This document shows, piece after piece, positions 27,001 to 40,150 of a DNA stretch of 64,000 nucleotides. The first letter of the stretch is position 1, and each line of letters opens with the position of its first letter. This DNA is from Ascaris suum (Eukaryota > Nematoda > Chromadorea > Rhabditida > Ascarididae), in contig CM024190.1 of NCBI GenBank assembly GCA_013433145.1, forward strand, positions 8,160,120 through 8,224,119, in the 5' to 3' direction. Both the position numbers and the translations under genes were made by a program. The notes beneath the pieces are model-generated. The model made no database searches. It had not been told where the DNA came from and saw only the letters and a program-made list of their open reading frames with translations.

Positions 27001-28122
27001 TTGCCTTGCCAAGACTGCTCTTTCGCACCGTTCTGCACAGCGGTAGAGCTAAACGTATGCGTGATGAAAAGTTTACTTTCTTTTCGTTAGCATATCTAGC
27101 AAACTTTTTATTCACCTGGCTATTTTACAGCCATGTTGCAGACAATAGCAAACTTATGAGCCAGCAAAATAGACCTTGATCGCATTTGAGTCGATTCTTT
27201 TCCAACGGCGAGCCTATCATCTCCTTTTTAGTCATTTTATGGCCGTTATTTTTTGTTAGATCAGTATTGCTAAAGCATGTAAAGCTTTTCATCTCAAAGA
27301 CTTGAAAAGCTCACAGTACAGGAATTGGGGTGCTGTCTGTGGTCAGGTCGGAGTGCGTCACTATAAATCCTTCAACAGTAGTCTGACTTTTACGGAAGAT
27401 TAGAACTCGTCGACCTTCGGGGGTTGTCCTTTTTATTAGCAATAACTAACTTGCTGATAGAGAAAATAAAGAGCATACTTGAACGATCACTGAAATCATT
27501 TGTAGGCGTTGTTGTGTGTGGTTTATTGATGGAATTGAATAGCATCTTCTTGCACTCCCGTTCCCTTCTGAATCTATACGGTGTTCCGAAGACGTCAACT
27601 GCATTTCGCATAATTGCACTACTCAATATCATCACGTTCATGCTTTGCCGCATGGTGGTGAGCGCCTGTTTGATCTATTGGCAGATTACGACTGCGTGGA
27701 GCATGTTTTGGGGCTATACGCTTGTCACGTTCGTTGTTATCATGTCGTTGGCCATCACAAATACCGTCCTTTGCTATCGGTTAGATTTCTTGCTTTTTTC
27801 ATTACGTTTTCGTGGAAATTTGCCGAAATTCTTTTCATTTTTTTTTTGCATCTTAACTGTGCTATTTTTTGCTGAATTTTTTAACGAGTGGTGATGTTTT
27901 TTCTTATGTTTCCTTCCAAAAATAACTGGCAACGAACACACATTGTGCGCTTTCGGGACATGCAGATATACAAGTTACAGGGTATTGGCAGCAGATGGTC
28001 TTCTGGGTGCAAGACGTGCACGACGAGCACCAGCAGTTAAAGTAGAAGAGTCGAGCGTGGCGGTTAATGCGTCGAATACGCCCAATGCGCAACTAGTCCA
28101 GCCAGATAATTCAGTAGCATAA
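24045..28122 (+). CDS. fld-1: TLC-domain membrane protein, TLCD1/TLCD2 (FLD-1) homologue, 6 exons, 278 aa
   Basis: TLCD1/2 proteins and C. elegans FLD-1 limit the amount of long polyunsaturated chains in phosphatidylethanolamine and so adjust plasma-membrane fluidity. Exons: 24045-24107, 24775-24816, 26055-26210, 26632-26776, 27506-27779, 27966-28122 (TAA). All junctions are GT/AG and in phase. Family matches: FASFRLMQF (res. 26-34), RISNEAVSLIHSVVSG and YPQLLED in exon 3, TGYLLHDLIDLL with His97, FHHVIVLIAFATT with the His117-His118 pair of TLC domains, and GLLMELNSIFLHSRSLL, close to human TLCD2 VSLLLELNSACLHLRKLL. Several hydrophobic segments span exons 3 to 5; the tail is Arg/Ala-rich and polar. 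Start: first of two ATGs; the frame is also open back to the acceptor at 23991-23992, so an N-terminal extension is possible. Intron 2 holds the 36-bp minisatellite. An AATAAA at 28595-28600 fits the 3' end. Confidence 0.9.
25436..25615. repeat. 36-bp minisatellite, 5 perfect copies
   Basis: Five head-to-tail copies of a 36-base unit starting TGTGGAAGGCTACCTGACC, with no differences between copies that I can see. The unit is a multiple of three and stop-free in one frame, giving a 12-residue peptide repeat, but there are no flanking splice sites or homologues and the array sits in intron 2 of the TLCD gene. Identical copies imply recent expansion or homogenisation. Confidence 0.95.
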
Positions 28123-30722
28123 GACAGCAGTGCCACTTGACGGTATTCTAACAAAACTAGCCGCTAGGACAAGGTATGCCCTTACACGTTATTAAGTTAG
28201 GTTGTATTTCTACTCGGCAGGTTGCGCTGCATTTTCTACTCGTTGAAAGCTACTTTCTGGCACATTTTAATTATTCCCGTTGACCGTAGAGCGGTTTTTT
28301 TCCCGCCACAATTACCGTCTGCTAGCCTTATTTTTTGTGCACGATTTTGCTGGATCACCAGAGAAGTGATTGAACTTGGGCCAATTTACTGGAGATTGTT
28401 TCTTCTCTTTGTTATTACCTGAAAGGATATATTTTCCAGGTTCTCTAGGCCCAGTATTACGTGCGCGAGTTGCAGCAGAAAGTTTAAACTTAAAATTTCA
28501 CTATGGATAATGTATTGCATTTCTGTTATTTATTTGATTTTTTCATAGGGGGTCAACACTGCTTGACGGGTTTGCAGTTTTCGTACTCGCTCATAATAAA
28601 AAATTGTGAACAGCTCGAATATTAGAACAGTCGGCATATTAGGTATGAGGAAAACTAACACCTGGATAGACCACCTGGGTAGAAGTCCACGTCTTGATAG
28701 AGTATGTTTTGATATTCAGTGGTTATGGAAATTAATTTCGCTGACTGTCACTGATAGCGAAATTACATCATTGCCGGGCAGCGTTCTCATTAAGTAAATG
28801 ACGGCAGTACTCTCTTGTTTGTGGAAACACAGGTATGCAGTTTGAATTCGATAATTTTAAAAGGGAATTTAATAATCTTGCCGTATCCAGTTTTTATTGT
28901 TGTTGTATGAGTGCTTATATGTGCACAATTTTGATAGAGTGGTCCCATCCTTCATCACGTTTCCGGCATTTCTTTCCCCGGTTTCATTCTTATCTAATCT
29001 GTATTCGTTGTTTACGTTGCACTCCTCTGTGAAGCTTATATCGACCTGCGATATCTTTATTGTTTTTGTCTTTTCAATGGTATTTTTGGGGTACGATAAT
29101 TTTCCACTACAGTGCTGCTCACGCACCCATGTGGCTGAAGACGAGAGTGGCCAGGTTGCAGCGATTTTATCCGCCATTTTCTGAGATCTCTTATCGGATG
29201 GGTAAAAGATTTGAAGTCATACCAGATCGCCACCTTTCCCATTGTGAAAAGAATGTGAAGTGATATAGTGCAGAGGGAAATCGGGTGCGTATAAGTTATT
29301 CGGGGAAGAGGAGGAATGCGTACATCACATCTGTTATGCAATTTGCAGTAAGTGTTAAAATGCGTTAGATGTCTTGTTGTTAGTGTCAAGCACTTTGTTG
29401 CATTTGCTCACGGCACTTCTTGCAGGACATCAGCAAGTTTCCATATGCAACCCACTGAAATGCTGCATTAAGCTGCAGTAAGTGGGCTTTTTTTTTTAGT
29501 TTTTATCAGCTGCACATTAGAAATGGCATCATTCGCTATTCATTTGTAAGAGAAAATAGGTTGTTTCTTTTGTTTCTAATGTTTTACTAATTCAGTTAAT
29601 GTGATTCACACCAACTGTCTATATATTTGATGCAAACGTCCTGTACGAAGGAAATTTTTTTTCCACTTGCAGCCTGCTGTCTCTCGATCATTCTTGTTAT
29701 ATAACTTATGCACTTAAATATGCACATGCGAACAAAGCACTTCTTACGAACCGAACTCACTTTTCTGGTTGAGCTGATATGTGGAGTTATTTTTGCCGAT
29801 TGAGATTTATTAATTATATCATTGATTGGGAAATATTCAGAGAGGATGCAAATACCACCCGTGAAGAATGTTGGATTCGTCGTGGTATTGGTGCTAGGAA
29901 TGGTGAGGGGGAGGCGATCTTTCGCGGAACAGTGCTGACGCATGTGTACTGCCAGCATTTAATAAGTCCCTTGCAAAGTGCATCCCTGTTCTCGCACATC
30001 GTCCGGCTTGTGTACGTCTCTACCCTCTTCGCATACAGCACTTCCAGTCGCCGAATGTTTTGTGATGTTCTTTTTACTACTATCATGCAACAGTTTGTCT
30101 TGTAAAAGCGCAATGCGCATCTTTCCTTTTTTATAATAGCAGAAGCGTGACGAAGTGATCCCTGTATTCCGTTCAGATGTGTGTATAAAAGACAGATTTC
30201 GTACGAATTGCACGTTGACGATTTGCTTTACTTCCTGTATTCATAAAACAGGAGTAGTCGAAAGCGGTTCGCCATCGTTGATGGATGATTTGAGAAAAGC
30301 GAATGCAGGGAGAAAGGGCACGAGTCGTATGGCATTTCAAAATTTCGGGTGCAGACCACCATCGCAGTGACCAAACATCACGCAAGGATTCTTCCACAAG
30401 CATAGCAGGACCGCTTTAAAGAAGCGGTGATTTATACGCCGCAACGTTTCGACGGCGAGGCACAACGCCTTTGTTACAAGTCCCATAGTGGGGGCACGGA
30501 GGATGTCTTCTCAGACTGAAAAGGGGGAACCACTAATAGCAGTGAAAAGGTACCGAGGTCCACATCTAAGTGACGTTAACTGTCAGTAAAACTCAAATAA
30601 GAAGTGATAAAAAGTTTATTTCATCAGGTAGTAGTACATCACACGTCTAGAGGCGAGTTACGCAAGCAATGAAAAAATTCGACCGCTGAGCAGATCCTTT
30701 TTGAGGCGGATAGATGTGGCCG
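28123..30722. other. intergenic, 3' sides of TLCD and cox-5B
   Basis: The two flanking genes converge here. AATAAA at 28595-28600 (+) suits TLCD, and AATAAA on the minus strand at 30620-30615 suits cox-5B, 103 bases past its stop. Several 60-120 codon ORFs overlap on both strands; none has family features. Confidence 0.5.
30615..30620 (-). terminator. AATAAA poly(A) signal of cox-5B
   Basis: Canonical hexamer on the minus strand, 103 bases after the cox-5B stop codon, a usual distance for a nematode 3' UTR. Confidence 0.65.
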
Positions 30723-33700
30723 TCAGACAGATTCCGGATCTGCGTCGATCGCCTTGAACCAGTGTCCACATTCGCATCTTTTCGGCGACCCTTTCCGGAT
30801 CATCATAAAATTCACGTGGCCACTGTCCGGTTCACCTGTACGAAAAAAAGCATCTAATATTTACTGCACTCCCGTGGTCTGCAGCTTAGCGACGCATTAT
30901 TGTCCTTACACCATAAGTTCCAGCTAAAAATGTTCGATTTATTCAATTATAAAGCCCTCAAAAGCACGACCCAACAAACGAGCTGACGAGACTGACCGAT
31001 AATTCCTGTCTCATTGTAAGTTCTTTTTTCTCGTTGGCTTTGATCAGCGAAATTTTCCTGCTGCTCAGTTTTGAAGATCACGCTCTATCGTTAGCTTTGG
31101 AGAACACATTCTGTTTCGACTGAGGCATCTGAAGCCAAACAGTGCCATACTGCCCATCAGTCTGCCTGATGGGGGGGGGGGGGGGGAAGAAGGTGAGAGG
31201 ATTGCCACTGATGACCTCTCCAAGGAAAAAATTTTCGGCTGTTTGTTTCCTCAGCATCTTTCGATTTGCATAAACGAACATTCGACGTCATACATTGCGA
31301 AACAAATGCGGCCCTTGAAGATATCACCTTCGACAATGGCGCGGCTAGATCATTCCCGTTCAAGAATGCAACTGTTACCGGTTAAATCCCCCACTTCGTC
31401 TATAAGAAAGCTTTACTGTCTCCGCCGCTCTTCATTCTTTAGTGATCACTCGATTCAGTCACTCCTCTGCGAACAAACTCAACCATAAAAAGAAATACAG
31501 GAAATTATCCGTAAGTCTCGTTGACCTGTCTGCTGAGTCGTGCTTTTTATTGCTTCAAATCTGAGGAAATCCTCCATCATCCTTTACCAAGAGCCAATTT
31601 GGTCCACTCCTCCGGCGTCTTTCTGTCCTGCAGTTACTTGTCCGTAAAGGGATCAAAACCTGCGGCCCCTCGCTTACGACACGAGTGCTCATCCGCTGAG
31701 CTACCGCCGACACCCATTCTTCACTGTTAAGGTTTGTTTGGTGCAGCCAACTACAGTTCAGCTAAAACTGAGATAACCTTGTACCTTCTCGATTGCCAAC
31801 GGAAACCGGAAATGTCCGTGGTAGCTCAACCGTTAAGCACTCGTGCGTCGAGCGAAAGGTCGCAAGTTTGCATCCTTCTGCGGACAAAATTTTCATTGGT
31901 CACCAAAAATACACGTCATCATCTCATTCTGCGCCGGACTTCACTTAACTCCAACATACATAAACATGAAAATTTCCATCGCATTTCTGAAGTATTATAA
32001 CAGCGAAAGGCCCTTTTGAACTTCAGTGCAAATCATGCAGTCCGTCATTCGCTCCATTTTTTCTTCATATTTTCAGTTTTCTTCCGCATAAACGCCAGCA
32101 TTTCACTTGGAACCGTTATATTTTTGCTCACTTACTGAAAAAATCTTTCAAAGAAGTGGCGGTATCAGTGCTCTCGCAACAAATCACTCATATTACGCAG
32201 ATTTTCGCACCAAAATAGCAACGCTGGAGCGACCTGTTGTTGACCGATTTCTGTTTAACTTCAAAATGAGGGAAACCACAGTTGACGTTTCATAAATTTT
32301 TGTTAAATATGTGTATGTTCGTCATCAGGTTGAAACTTTATAATTTATAACCTCAACTACTAAGTTAACGTAATCGGCGCCCATGAGACTGCAAGAAACA
32401 GCTTAACCTGCGCAAAAAGAAGTATTCTCAAAAGCAGACGCATATATTTTCAAAGTCATCCACCGAAAATCGAAAGAAAACGGACACAAATACATGGAGG
32501 TCCCTAATAGAAGATCTGTTTGTTGACAGGACAGTCTTTAAAAAAAACCTACAAAAAATATAATGGTGTTGTTCCCCTAAACAGATGATATGGGAAAACC
32601 TGGCCACACTACTCTCAGATCACAGGCTTTACACATCCCACTGAGTCTGGTGGACTTTTATCGATGAGCGTGTTGCGTCGCAGTTTAAGCACATTAAAAT
32701 AAAACTGCAAGTTTTCACTAACGCATTCTTCAATTAACTTTGGAAAACTTGTAAAGATGATTCCGGAAGATTAACACAAAAACGGAAGTGATTAAAATTA
32801 CTTACACATGCATCCAATGATGCGTTCGTCGAAATGTGAAGGTACAAGATTGGGTTTCTCACGAGATGAAACCTCGGCTCTATAGTACACTTTCGGCTCA
32901 TATCGCTAGAAAAAGAACCATTCACGATCGGCAAGGAGATAATGAGGAATGAGCGGGTGGATGATCCTTGGAAATTATAAATAAAATAGAGGATGTAGAC
33001 GATTCACGATCAACAATTAAAATCAACCACATGCTCAGTTTTCTTACCGATTTTGCTCAATGCAATGACCTTTCGCAAAGGTTCACGATAACGTTTTGCA
33101 ACACCTTTTGGTATTGAAGCTCAAATTCTATCTCCGCCACATTTCTCAGAGAACTGAAATTGCTGATTTTACTCAACTCTCCTCCCACTGCTTACTACGT
33201 GGTTGGTTCTTTTGATCTCTTTTCGTCGAGCCTTGGTAGTTTAGGCAGTGTTTAGTGGTTCGTTCGATTATTACTGTAGCATTAAATCCTTCTTCCGAGC
33301 AAATAAATCCCCATCTTGTTTTGAAGCACGAGTAGATAAGGTCCTGCCCTTTGGCTCTACGTTTTGTTTGGAGGCACTACCTGTATCGACAGAACTACCC
33401 TTTAGGGATCTACAATTTACTACACCACAGACCACTCAGGTGAAATACGACACATTAATTAAAGCGTAAGCCGATGTTTGTAGGCCGAAGACAGCATTGA
33501 AGAAGCTGACCGTTTCTGCTGTGCACACGCAAAAACGTAGTTCCTTTGCACTGAATGACCTAACAGCCCTTCAAACCTTTTTCTGCAATAATGCGTCCGA
33601 AGTGCAACCGATCGCAGCAAAGTTCAACTTTACCTGGATTCCGTGGATTTCAGTTCAAACTGCTCCATTACGGCTAATTCACCTTACCTTTCAATGATTA

Positions 33701-34577
33701 TGGTAACTGCCCTGAAGCTACTGTGGGAAGGAAAATAAAGGTTGGGAACTCGTTATGCGAACCACATTCGGAGGTTGCTTTTTCCATAGCCCACTGAGTG
33801 TCGTGTTCAAAAAACCGTCGATAAACAACTAGGACATAAGCGTTTAATAACACGCCTCAATGATAAGCTGAAGTCTGAAGTACCCAAGCAATGAAGGTAA
33901 AAGCGTCCTAATTGCCGGACGCAAACCAACTTTATTAAGCATATTCAATCCAACTAAACAAGAAATTAAGTGTTACGTCGTCGCCGGCGAGACGTGCCAG
34001 AAGCATTTTCTTTTCACGACCTGTAGCAGCCTCCAATGGATCAGGATCTTAAAAACAGTTTTACTGTTTCGTTTTTCTCTTTCCATTTTGCATCAAACAA
34101 ATTGCGATGACCAATGTTGTAAATCAAATCCACTCCATATTTGCCAGAATAAACTCGGGTGTTTCTCTCCTCTCCTTTGTCCTCCCCTCCCTCTCATTCT
34201 GCCCAAATATCTCTTAGAAATATTTTGCACAATCCTCATCCTTTACCAAGTCTATATTCAATTCTTCAGTGCGTTTCTTTGTTTCTTAAAATCCAATTAA
34301 AGAATTTACGCCGAATTATATATTAACAAACGGGACGCATGCTAACTATATGTGCTTGAGAGTCATACTGCTAGCAAAATAAAGCACGTCATGAATGTCA
34401 CAAAAGACTTCCATAATGAAAAAAAAAACAGCAAAATTCCACCAAAAGAAACGTACAGTATCCATAGTCTTCTGGATTGGCTTCCGTGGCGAACGTTCGG
34501 CGTGAAAATAACGCGGCGACACCTGGTGGGGACCTCGCCAGGTTGGTAATTATTTTACGTGCACATAGCTGGGCCAT
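30723..34577 (-). CDS. cox-5B: cytochrome c oxidase subunit 5B (COX Vb), 4 exons, 134 aa
   Basis: Nuclear-encoded, zinc-binding matrix-side subunit of mitochondrial complex IV. Exons: 34577-34457, 34047-33977, 32905-32806, 30835-30723 (TGA), phases 1, 0, 1. Residues 1-31 (MAQLCARKIITNLARSPPG onward to RRTFA) form an Arg-rich mitochondrial presequence. Then come YPDPLEAATGREKKMLLARL, the family's D-P-x-E-x-A-T-G-x-E-x motif, PNLVPS, and the metal site: Cys96 and Cys98 in GCMC, Cys118 and Cys120 in KRCECGHWFK, ending DADPESV. The ending is that of nematode COX5B; vertebrates have CPRC at the second cysteine pair, while CEC spacing is usual in invertebrates as far as I recall. The ATG lies 6 bases after a strong TTTCAG acceptor on the minus strand (34585-34584), as in a trans-spliced first exon. 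Introns of 0.4, 1.1 and 2.0 kb; the last contains two tRNA-like elements and a G16 tract. Confidence 0.95.
31171..31186. repeat. G16 homopolymer
   Basis: A run of 16 G in the last intron of cox-5B (a C run in the transcript). Similar G or C runs occur near 46660, 50550, 55230 and 61097. Confidence 0.9.
31641..31710 (-). other. tRNA-like element (pseudogene or SINE head)
   Basis: Seventy bases on the minus strand. A seven-base start is followed by TA and a GCTC...GAGC D-arm, then a 5-bp anticodon stem (CTCGT/GCGAG) around a canonical 7-base loop with T33, bases CGT and A37. An A-box-like TAGCTCAGCGG and a B-box-like GGTTTTGATCC are present. The T-stem is not paired and the acceptor stem has mismatches, so this is a decayed tRNA or tRNA-derived repeat, not a working gene. 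It lies in intron 3 of cox-5B. Confidence 0.45.
31815..31884 (+). other. second tRNA-like element, inverted relative to the first
   Basis: Seventy bases on the plus strand. A 7-bp acceptor stem (TCCGTGG with CTGCGGA, two G-T pairs) closes it; TAGCTCA follows and a 3-bp D-stem (GCT/AGC). The central arm is irregular, with CTCG/CGAG around a short loop, and the T-arm (AGTTTGCATCC) is unpaired. It shares the GTAGCTCA...AGCACTCGTG core with the element at 31641-31710, on the opposite strand 105 bases away. Best read as a relic of the same tRNA-derived family. Confidence 0.42.
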
Positions 34578-34590
34578 TTTCGACTGAAAG
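34578..34590 (-). promoter_or_regulatory. probable spliced-leader acceptor of cox-5B
   Basis: On the minus strand, CTTTCAG ends at 34584 after a T-rich stretch and is followed by six bases and the cox-5B ATG. No upstream coding exon is needed, so the simplest reading is a trans-splice site. A cis-spliced 5' UTR exon is the alternative. Confidence 0.55.
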
Positions 34591-36650
34591 CAAATAGTAC
34601 ATAGCATGGCTGATGAAATGCCACGACTACATAGCATGAAACGATTTACCATCTAATGCGGCAACGTCGGTGTTCAGTATATGTGCTCGGACTTGCGATG
34701 CATTTCCATCAACTTCATGCAAAATTATAGCCGCTATTTTAATACTGCCAACTCACAATGAATGACCACGACAGGTATGGACCAATCGGTAAATGCAACC
34801 ACAAGTGTCCATCGAAATTGCAAAAGGATTTCATAGCGATATTAAAAGCTTCCGCTAACCGATGTTATTTCTAAGGGATTCGGGGACGGAATGCAACAAA
34901 GATAGAAAATGCCTTTGCGCTTAGGCGAATGGCAGGGTCAGTAATAACACCTTTCAGGTGGTCTACCTTAGGTTTATCGAACAGGTGAGGCGGAAGCAAC
35001 ATCATTTGGGTGCGAAAATTCTAGAATAAGCGTCCTAGCAGTAAGATCAGACCCCCTATAACGGCACTCTCTACCTTGACGGTAAGCTCGTATTAAAGCT
35101 TCCGAAACATTTAAAACACAGACAAGACCTCCAACAGTCGTAAGACAGGCCGTGTTCAAAAGCCCCCGCAACCGCTGTTGAACACTTGGCTAGCCTCCGT
35201 CGTACCTGGCTGCTCTACGAAGATCACAATTAAACAATCGTACATGGTTCGCAATAATTGCTACAGACGGAAAATGTTCATTGCAAAACTCGAGTTTCAA
35301 GCGATAGTGAACGAAATAGAAAGACTAACTTCCATTCTGAGGAGAAGGAATAATGCGCCAAACAAAACTTGGAAGGTGCCTTTCTTAGTGATCAGTTTCC
35401 ACGAAAAGTGTCATTGGAACGTCTAATATTTGCCAAACATGGAATAATACAACAATTAATATTCATTTCCATTCGAAATACTTCAAATAAAGCCAACGTA
35501 ATTCGCATTGAGTTCTTTTAGTCTCTGCTGAGATTACGAACGATGTTGGATCTGCTTGTCTTTTTTCCCGCGTGGCGGGTAAATTCTTATCGAATCTTCA
35601 CGAAAACTGACGTTGTAGAAACACGCGATAGACAACGATGTACGGTCGCTTCGTGAAGTCGTCTTATTCGTTTCTTCTTTCTTTATCGGTTTATTGCGCA
35701 TCTGTCATGTTTGTTACATGATTTTCAAAATTCTTTAGTGCAATGAATTTACTTTTACATTTCATTTTCGACTAAACTTCTCAAATTTTCACATTATACC
35801 AACTGCAGGCTTCACCTATGCAGCCATATTACTTTGTAGACGTTAACTGTAAACAATTTGAATGAAGGCATTTCAATAGCTCAGTGATTTTAATGCAATA
35901 TTCAATGCATTTGAACGTGTTTTAGATATATCTGAGGTTTTTTTTTTACGTCTTTCGGCATTCGATAAAAATGTTTTCGAAGTTTTATTTTCAAAAAAAG
36001 AATGCCTTTATAAAAATATTATACTGTTTAATTATTTATAGTGCATTTTTGCAATTTTAATTAAATCATTGCATTCTTACTTGTGTAATGAATAATGTAA
36101 AACGAAATAGATGAACAATTTGATCATATTTACATTCATCTGTAATTGACTTCCAAAGAAATTACTCTCGTTTTATATTTACTTGCTCTATTAATGCTGT
36201 TCTTTCTCATATCGCATTTTTTATTGCATCTCTCTATAATCGTAATATTTTATCTTCGTTATCGTCCTCCTTCGGCCTCTTTCCCTCCACATTAAGAGAG
36301 TTATGTTTTCTATGATTTGATAACAACCAGAAAATGATCACTTTTAATATTCGCTCATTGCTAACGTCAACGTTAATGCTCGTCTTAGATTTATTCCAGT
36401 TTTTCTTTTTCTTGTAATTCGCTTCCGCTCTCTTTCTTTCTCTCTTTTTGTCTCTCTCGCTTTCCCTCTCTCACTTTTTACTTTTGATTTACCATATCTT
36501 GTTTACTTGTCTATCACTGCATTTGGCTTTGTTTGCCTAAATGAAGCCTCTTTAATATTTCATATGTCGTTTGTATCTTTATACATTTCTAAAGTGTTTT
36601 TATAGTTTTTTGCATTTATTTTATTAGTGTACTCTATTTGAAGGCTGTTC

Positions 36651-36769
<119 letters not shown>

Positions 36770-39704
36770 AACCCGAGAGCAGAGCGGAGCGCATATGTCT
36801 GTAGCCCATACGGTCCGTTTGGGATAACGACGCAAGAACGATAGTATACGGTTATTACCAAATGTGCCTTCATTCACGGGGGTCAGCAACACTACTCTGT
36901 AAGCAACCGAAGAGAACAGGATATAGTCATAATAACTTTAATTGATTGATGTTGTCAAGTGTAGTCCATCGTGCAACTTTGTGTGCCTTGTTTCACTAAC
37001 TGACTATAAGTGCGCTACTTGGCAGTCAACGCCATGATTACTTGCAGCCAGATCGATTAATTCACTTCGATGACTTCCTTTTTCAGCAATGCTTTTGGAT
37101 AGGTTGAGTGGAACTAGTGACGGCATCTTATTGTGATTCCCTTATAAGGTGCTTCACTCAAAATTTCAATCCAAGACAACATGAGACGTCGTTTTGCTCA
37201 GATTTCTGCTTATAGATAGTTTTCTGGCCCATATCTGTTTCGTCTGTGCAGAAAAATGCGTGTAAGAAAGCGCATATTGTGCCCATATGCTAGTGACAGT
37301 TTTTTTTTTTTGCAGTTTGTGACATTGCCCGTTCAAGATAACACGGCGTACACATCATTTTCTCGTCATTTCCAGTTATCATAATGACGAACGATGCACC
37401 CAGTTGGGTTTATGCGAGTGGATCGCGTATTCTAAAACGCATATCATTGTTTTGTTAAATATCTTACACTTCATATGAGTACTCTATAGAGGCTGTTAGA
37501 CGACATTAGAATAGCTCCTTTCCAACCGACGACGGGACATATGAAGACATGAAGCATTTGATGATGGCGCTTGTTTGGATACCATTCGCGAGAAGAAATT
37601 GTGTTTCCGTTCCCCTATAAATACGTTTAAAAAAAGAGTTTATCAACGTATTACTGGTATGATATTTGCTTTTTTTCCAGTGGTTTCTTTTCGCGGTGAT
37701 GAAGATTTAAGAAGATGCGCTTATTAAACACTACCTCCAGTTAGAAATATGAGCAAAATACGTATGCGTGTGCGAGTGGCCGATGTATGCCATTTATTAG
37801 CCGAAACACGAATAAATCGACACAGAACGATGCTGTTGGTTAAAATATCTCTCAAAGGATTCTCTGAGGCGTAGTAAAAGAATTCGATTATGGTAGTACA
37901 AGTGTTTAACTTTTTAAGTGAGGGATTATTATAAAACCATTAAAGAAATGTGAGAGATTTTTCCGCTTATCCACAGAAAACGATGAACGCTTGTATAGGC
38001 CACGAATGCTTTGCCGGCGGATGTGACTTGCAGACGCGCCGCAGGCAGTCGCCTTGTGTATGTGTGCGCTTCATGCCGTACATTTGCTTGGCTGGGCTGC
38101 GCTTTTCGTTGAAGCAAATAGAAATAGCGGTTTGTGCCCGCCCCGTACACGATGAGGCTACGAGCGATCGGCGGCTAGCGGTTATCGAGCGAAAGAGGCG
38201 AGGCCAGCTTGTAAACTCAAATGCATCCTGCCTTAGTGCCTCATCCTGTGTACCTATAGGCGATACCCTCTGAACACATTTTCCTTTGTCGTTCTCGTCG
38301 CGTTTGTGACTATCAACTTCTCTTGGCCATTTTTGTGCAAAGCACATCAATAGCGAACTCTTCACGCTCACATATGACAGCTCGTTTCCGCATTTCAATT
38401 TTATTTTGCACCTGTTCGATGTGTAACAAGCGCTAATGGCTTTCTGTGCGCTTATAAAAATGCTCAGGTGTGGGCGAATGATTAGAAAATTGAGGGAACT
38501 GGGCTTAAACGACTTGCGCTTTTGCATTTCCTCTCATCACACTAGCTGGTGCCATAAACTCTTAACAAATAATAAAACGCATGGAATAATGCATCGCTCT
38601 TTTAACTGAACTGAGCGCCCCTATTACTGTGGAGTATTCGTTCCTGTACCTGTTTTAATATTCGTCTGGTTGAGATGCTTTCTTGCCTACGCAAATTTTT
38701 ACACGCTCAAAAGCTTATAACATCGTTCTGATTTCATCGGGTTTAAACACATGGTTAATCTGAAAGTTGATAGATGGGCATCCAACAAGATAGAATATAC
38801 CGTTCAAATTTTATAACTCGTGCTTTAATGTCTCTCTTAGGTGAAAGATTGAGATAGACAAACAAACATGTTTAAAGAGATAGCTCTGCAGGATGTGCTG
38901 AAGTGTCAAAGAAACGTCTACTCTATTCAAACAAAACAACACCAATTTTTTTTTGACTGAAAAGTCAAAATAGCTTTCTTTACAATTCAAGTAGTAAATA
39001 GAAATAGGCAAAAAAATGCACATTATAGAAAAGAGGCCGTCAGAGCGCTATTTGCAATCGTAAAACTTGCGAGAACTCATAAAAAAGAACTCAATGAAGA
39101 TTAGCACAATAATCCATTCTATAGGAAAACGTGTCATTTAGCGTTATGCGATCGCTTTAAAGTATTTGCGAAAGTATTCGCCTCGATTGGTTGAGTCATA
39201 AAAAGTGAATGCTATGCCTAGGCGGATATCTGACGTACTTCCGCACTTGCACTTCGATCCGTTCTGCAATTCGACCATACGAATATTTAGAAATGAAACA
39301 ATAATATAGTGTCTAGTAATACATTTCGTAATGCTGTTGACTATTTGTTTAAGGCTTGTGCAAAAAAAAATGTTTTTCTATGCGACTGCATGCTCAAAAC
39401 GAATTTCATCTACATCATTCATATAGCGTAATTTTTATTCACTCGTCGAGATATTTGTATTTGTTTTGTTTTGTTGAAGAAATATGAAGACATAACTTCT
39501 TGAAATTTGTAGTTTTATCTGTTAATCGATCAGCATTTATCTAGGCGTTGAACATTAGCGTTTGTTGTGGTATTATACGAATACATCACTGCCAATTATA
39601 CCTCTTCCGATAACATCTTTGCCCATACCGAACGATTTCTATCGCCGAACGTGCCCAAAGGCCTTTCCACTTTCAGCAACTCTAAAGCACCGTGCAAAGT
39701 AGTG

Positions 39705-40150
39705 GCGAGAGCCTCAGACTTTCGGCGCTTCGGAATAGCAGCAGGTAATGAAATGAGAACCAGCCTTCGAGCCTTCGTCGCTTCAGACTATTAGCAGACG
39801 GAGGAACGAAAATCGTCCGCATGCTTTCTGCATTTGCGAATAGAAGAAAGCAAAGAAATAGTAACCAGTCTCGCGCCTTCGACGTTTTGGAGTAACAGCT
39901 GGCGAAGAGATGTGAACAACCCTCGCGCCCTCAACGCTTCAGAATAACAGTAGAAGTAACATTAAAAGTAGAAGCCTCGCGCCTTCGGCGCTCCTGATAA
40001 CAACAGGCGGAGAAATAGGAAAGAACCTCGCGCCTTCGGCGCTTGGGAATAACAGCATGCGAGGCAACAGAATATACCTTCTTACGTACGGCGTTCTGGG
40101 ATAACAATGGGTAAAAAATAGAAGCCAGTCTCGCGCTTTTGGCATTCCGC
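39705..40150. repeat. diverged tandem repeat with GCGCC-TTC-GGCGC hairpin core
   Basis: About seven irregular units of roughly 55-70 bases. The best copies read CTCGCGCCTTCGGCGCT, followed by a GGAATAACAGCAGGCGAAGAAATAG-like tail. The core is a perfect 5-bp inverted repeat around TTC in the copies near 39980 and 40030 and is decayed in others. One or two more diverged copies occur at about 40735-40840. No ORF or RNA gene is evident; a satellite or a non-autonomous element is likely. Confidence 0.7.
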
